DNA from: Gammaproteobacteria bacterium
GTDB lineage: Bacteria; Pseudomonadota; Gammaproteobacteria; GRL18
NCBI GenBank assembly: GCA_027076245.1
Contig: JALTKC010000219.1
Span: 1 to 5,613 of the forward strand
Reading direction: 5' to 3'
DNA length: 5,613 bases
Part shown: piece after piece, positions 5,601-5,613 of the stretch
How positions within the stretch are numbered: position 1 is the stretch's first letter
Layout: each line of letters begins with the position of its first letter
Translations under genes and position numbers: made by a program
Notes under the pieces: generated by a model
Told to the model about the DNA's origin: nothing
The model's database searches: none
The model's input: only the letters and a program-made list of their open reading frames with translations

Positions 5601-5613
5601 TACAAACACCCCC

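Overview
The window looks like chromosome from a gammaproteobacterium. FolB, FolK, NnrS, the SirB-family protein and the HDOD protein all read as gammaproteobacterial family members, and base composition is moderate and even across the genes. I cannot name a genus from the sequence. Five genes are complete. A sixth, at the right edge, has a good internal start but an open frame to the edge. The left edge cuts through a tandem repeat.

Layout, left to right. Bases 1-229 are non-coding: a perfect 7-bp tandem array (TGAGCGT, about 14.7 copies, cut by the window edge), a strong-looking minus-strand promoter that would start transcription at the array's edge, AT-rich sequence, and a short inverted block of the same heptamer just after the end of nnrS. 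nnrS (minus) follows, a multi-pass haem/copper membrane protein of nitric-oxide tolerance. Its upstream gap carries an FNR/NnrR-type box centred at -41.5 from a good -10 element. A small SirB-family membrane protein (minus) is next, transcribed divergently from the two-gene folate cluster folB-folK (plus). folK ends 11 bp from the end of a convergent gene (minus) for an HDOD protein with an N-terminal cyclic-nucleotide-binding-like fold. A 237-bp AT-rich gap with three 12-bp direct repeats separates that gene from amrS (minus), the radical SAM enzyme of the AmmeMemoRadiSam system.

How the genes relate. FolB and FolK catalyse two consecutive steps of dihydrofolate synthesis (dihydroneopterin to 6-hydroxymethyl-dihydropterin to its pyrophosphate) and are almost certainly co-transcribed. 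nnrS appears to be a separately controlled stress gene, switched by low oxygen or NO. The HDOD protein and AmrS look like independent units. No single coherent new system is visible. The least explained part is the heptamer array with its inverted partner and embedded promoter at the left edge; the nnrS control region is the best regulatory inference.
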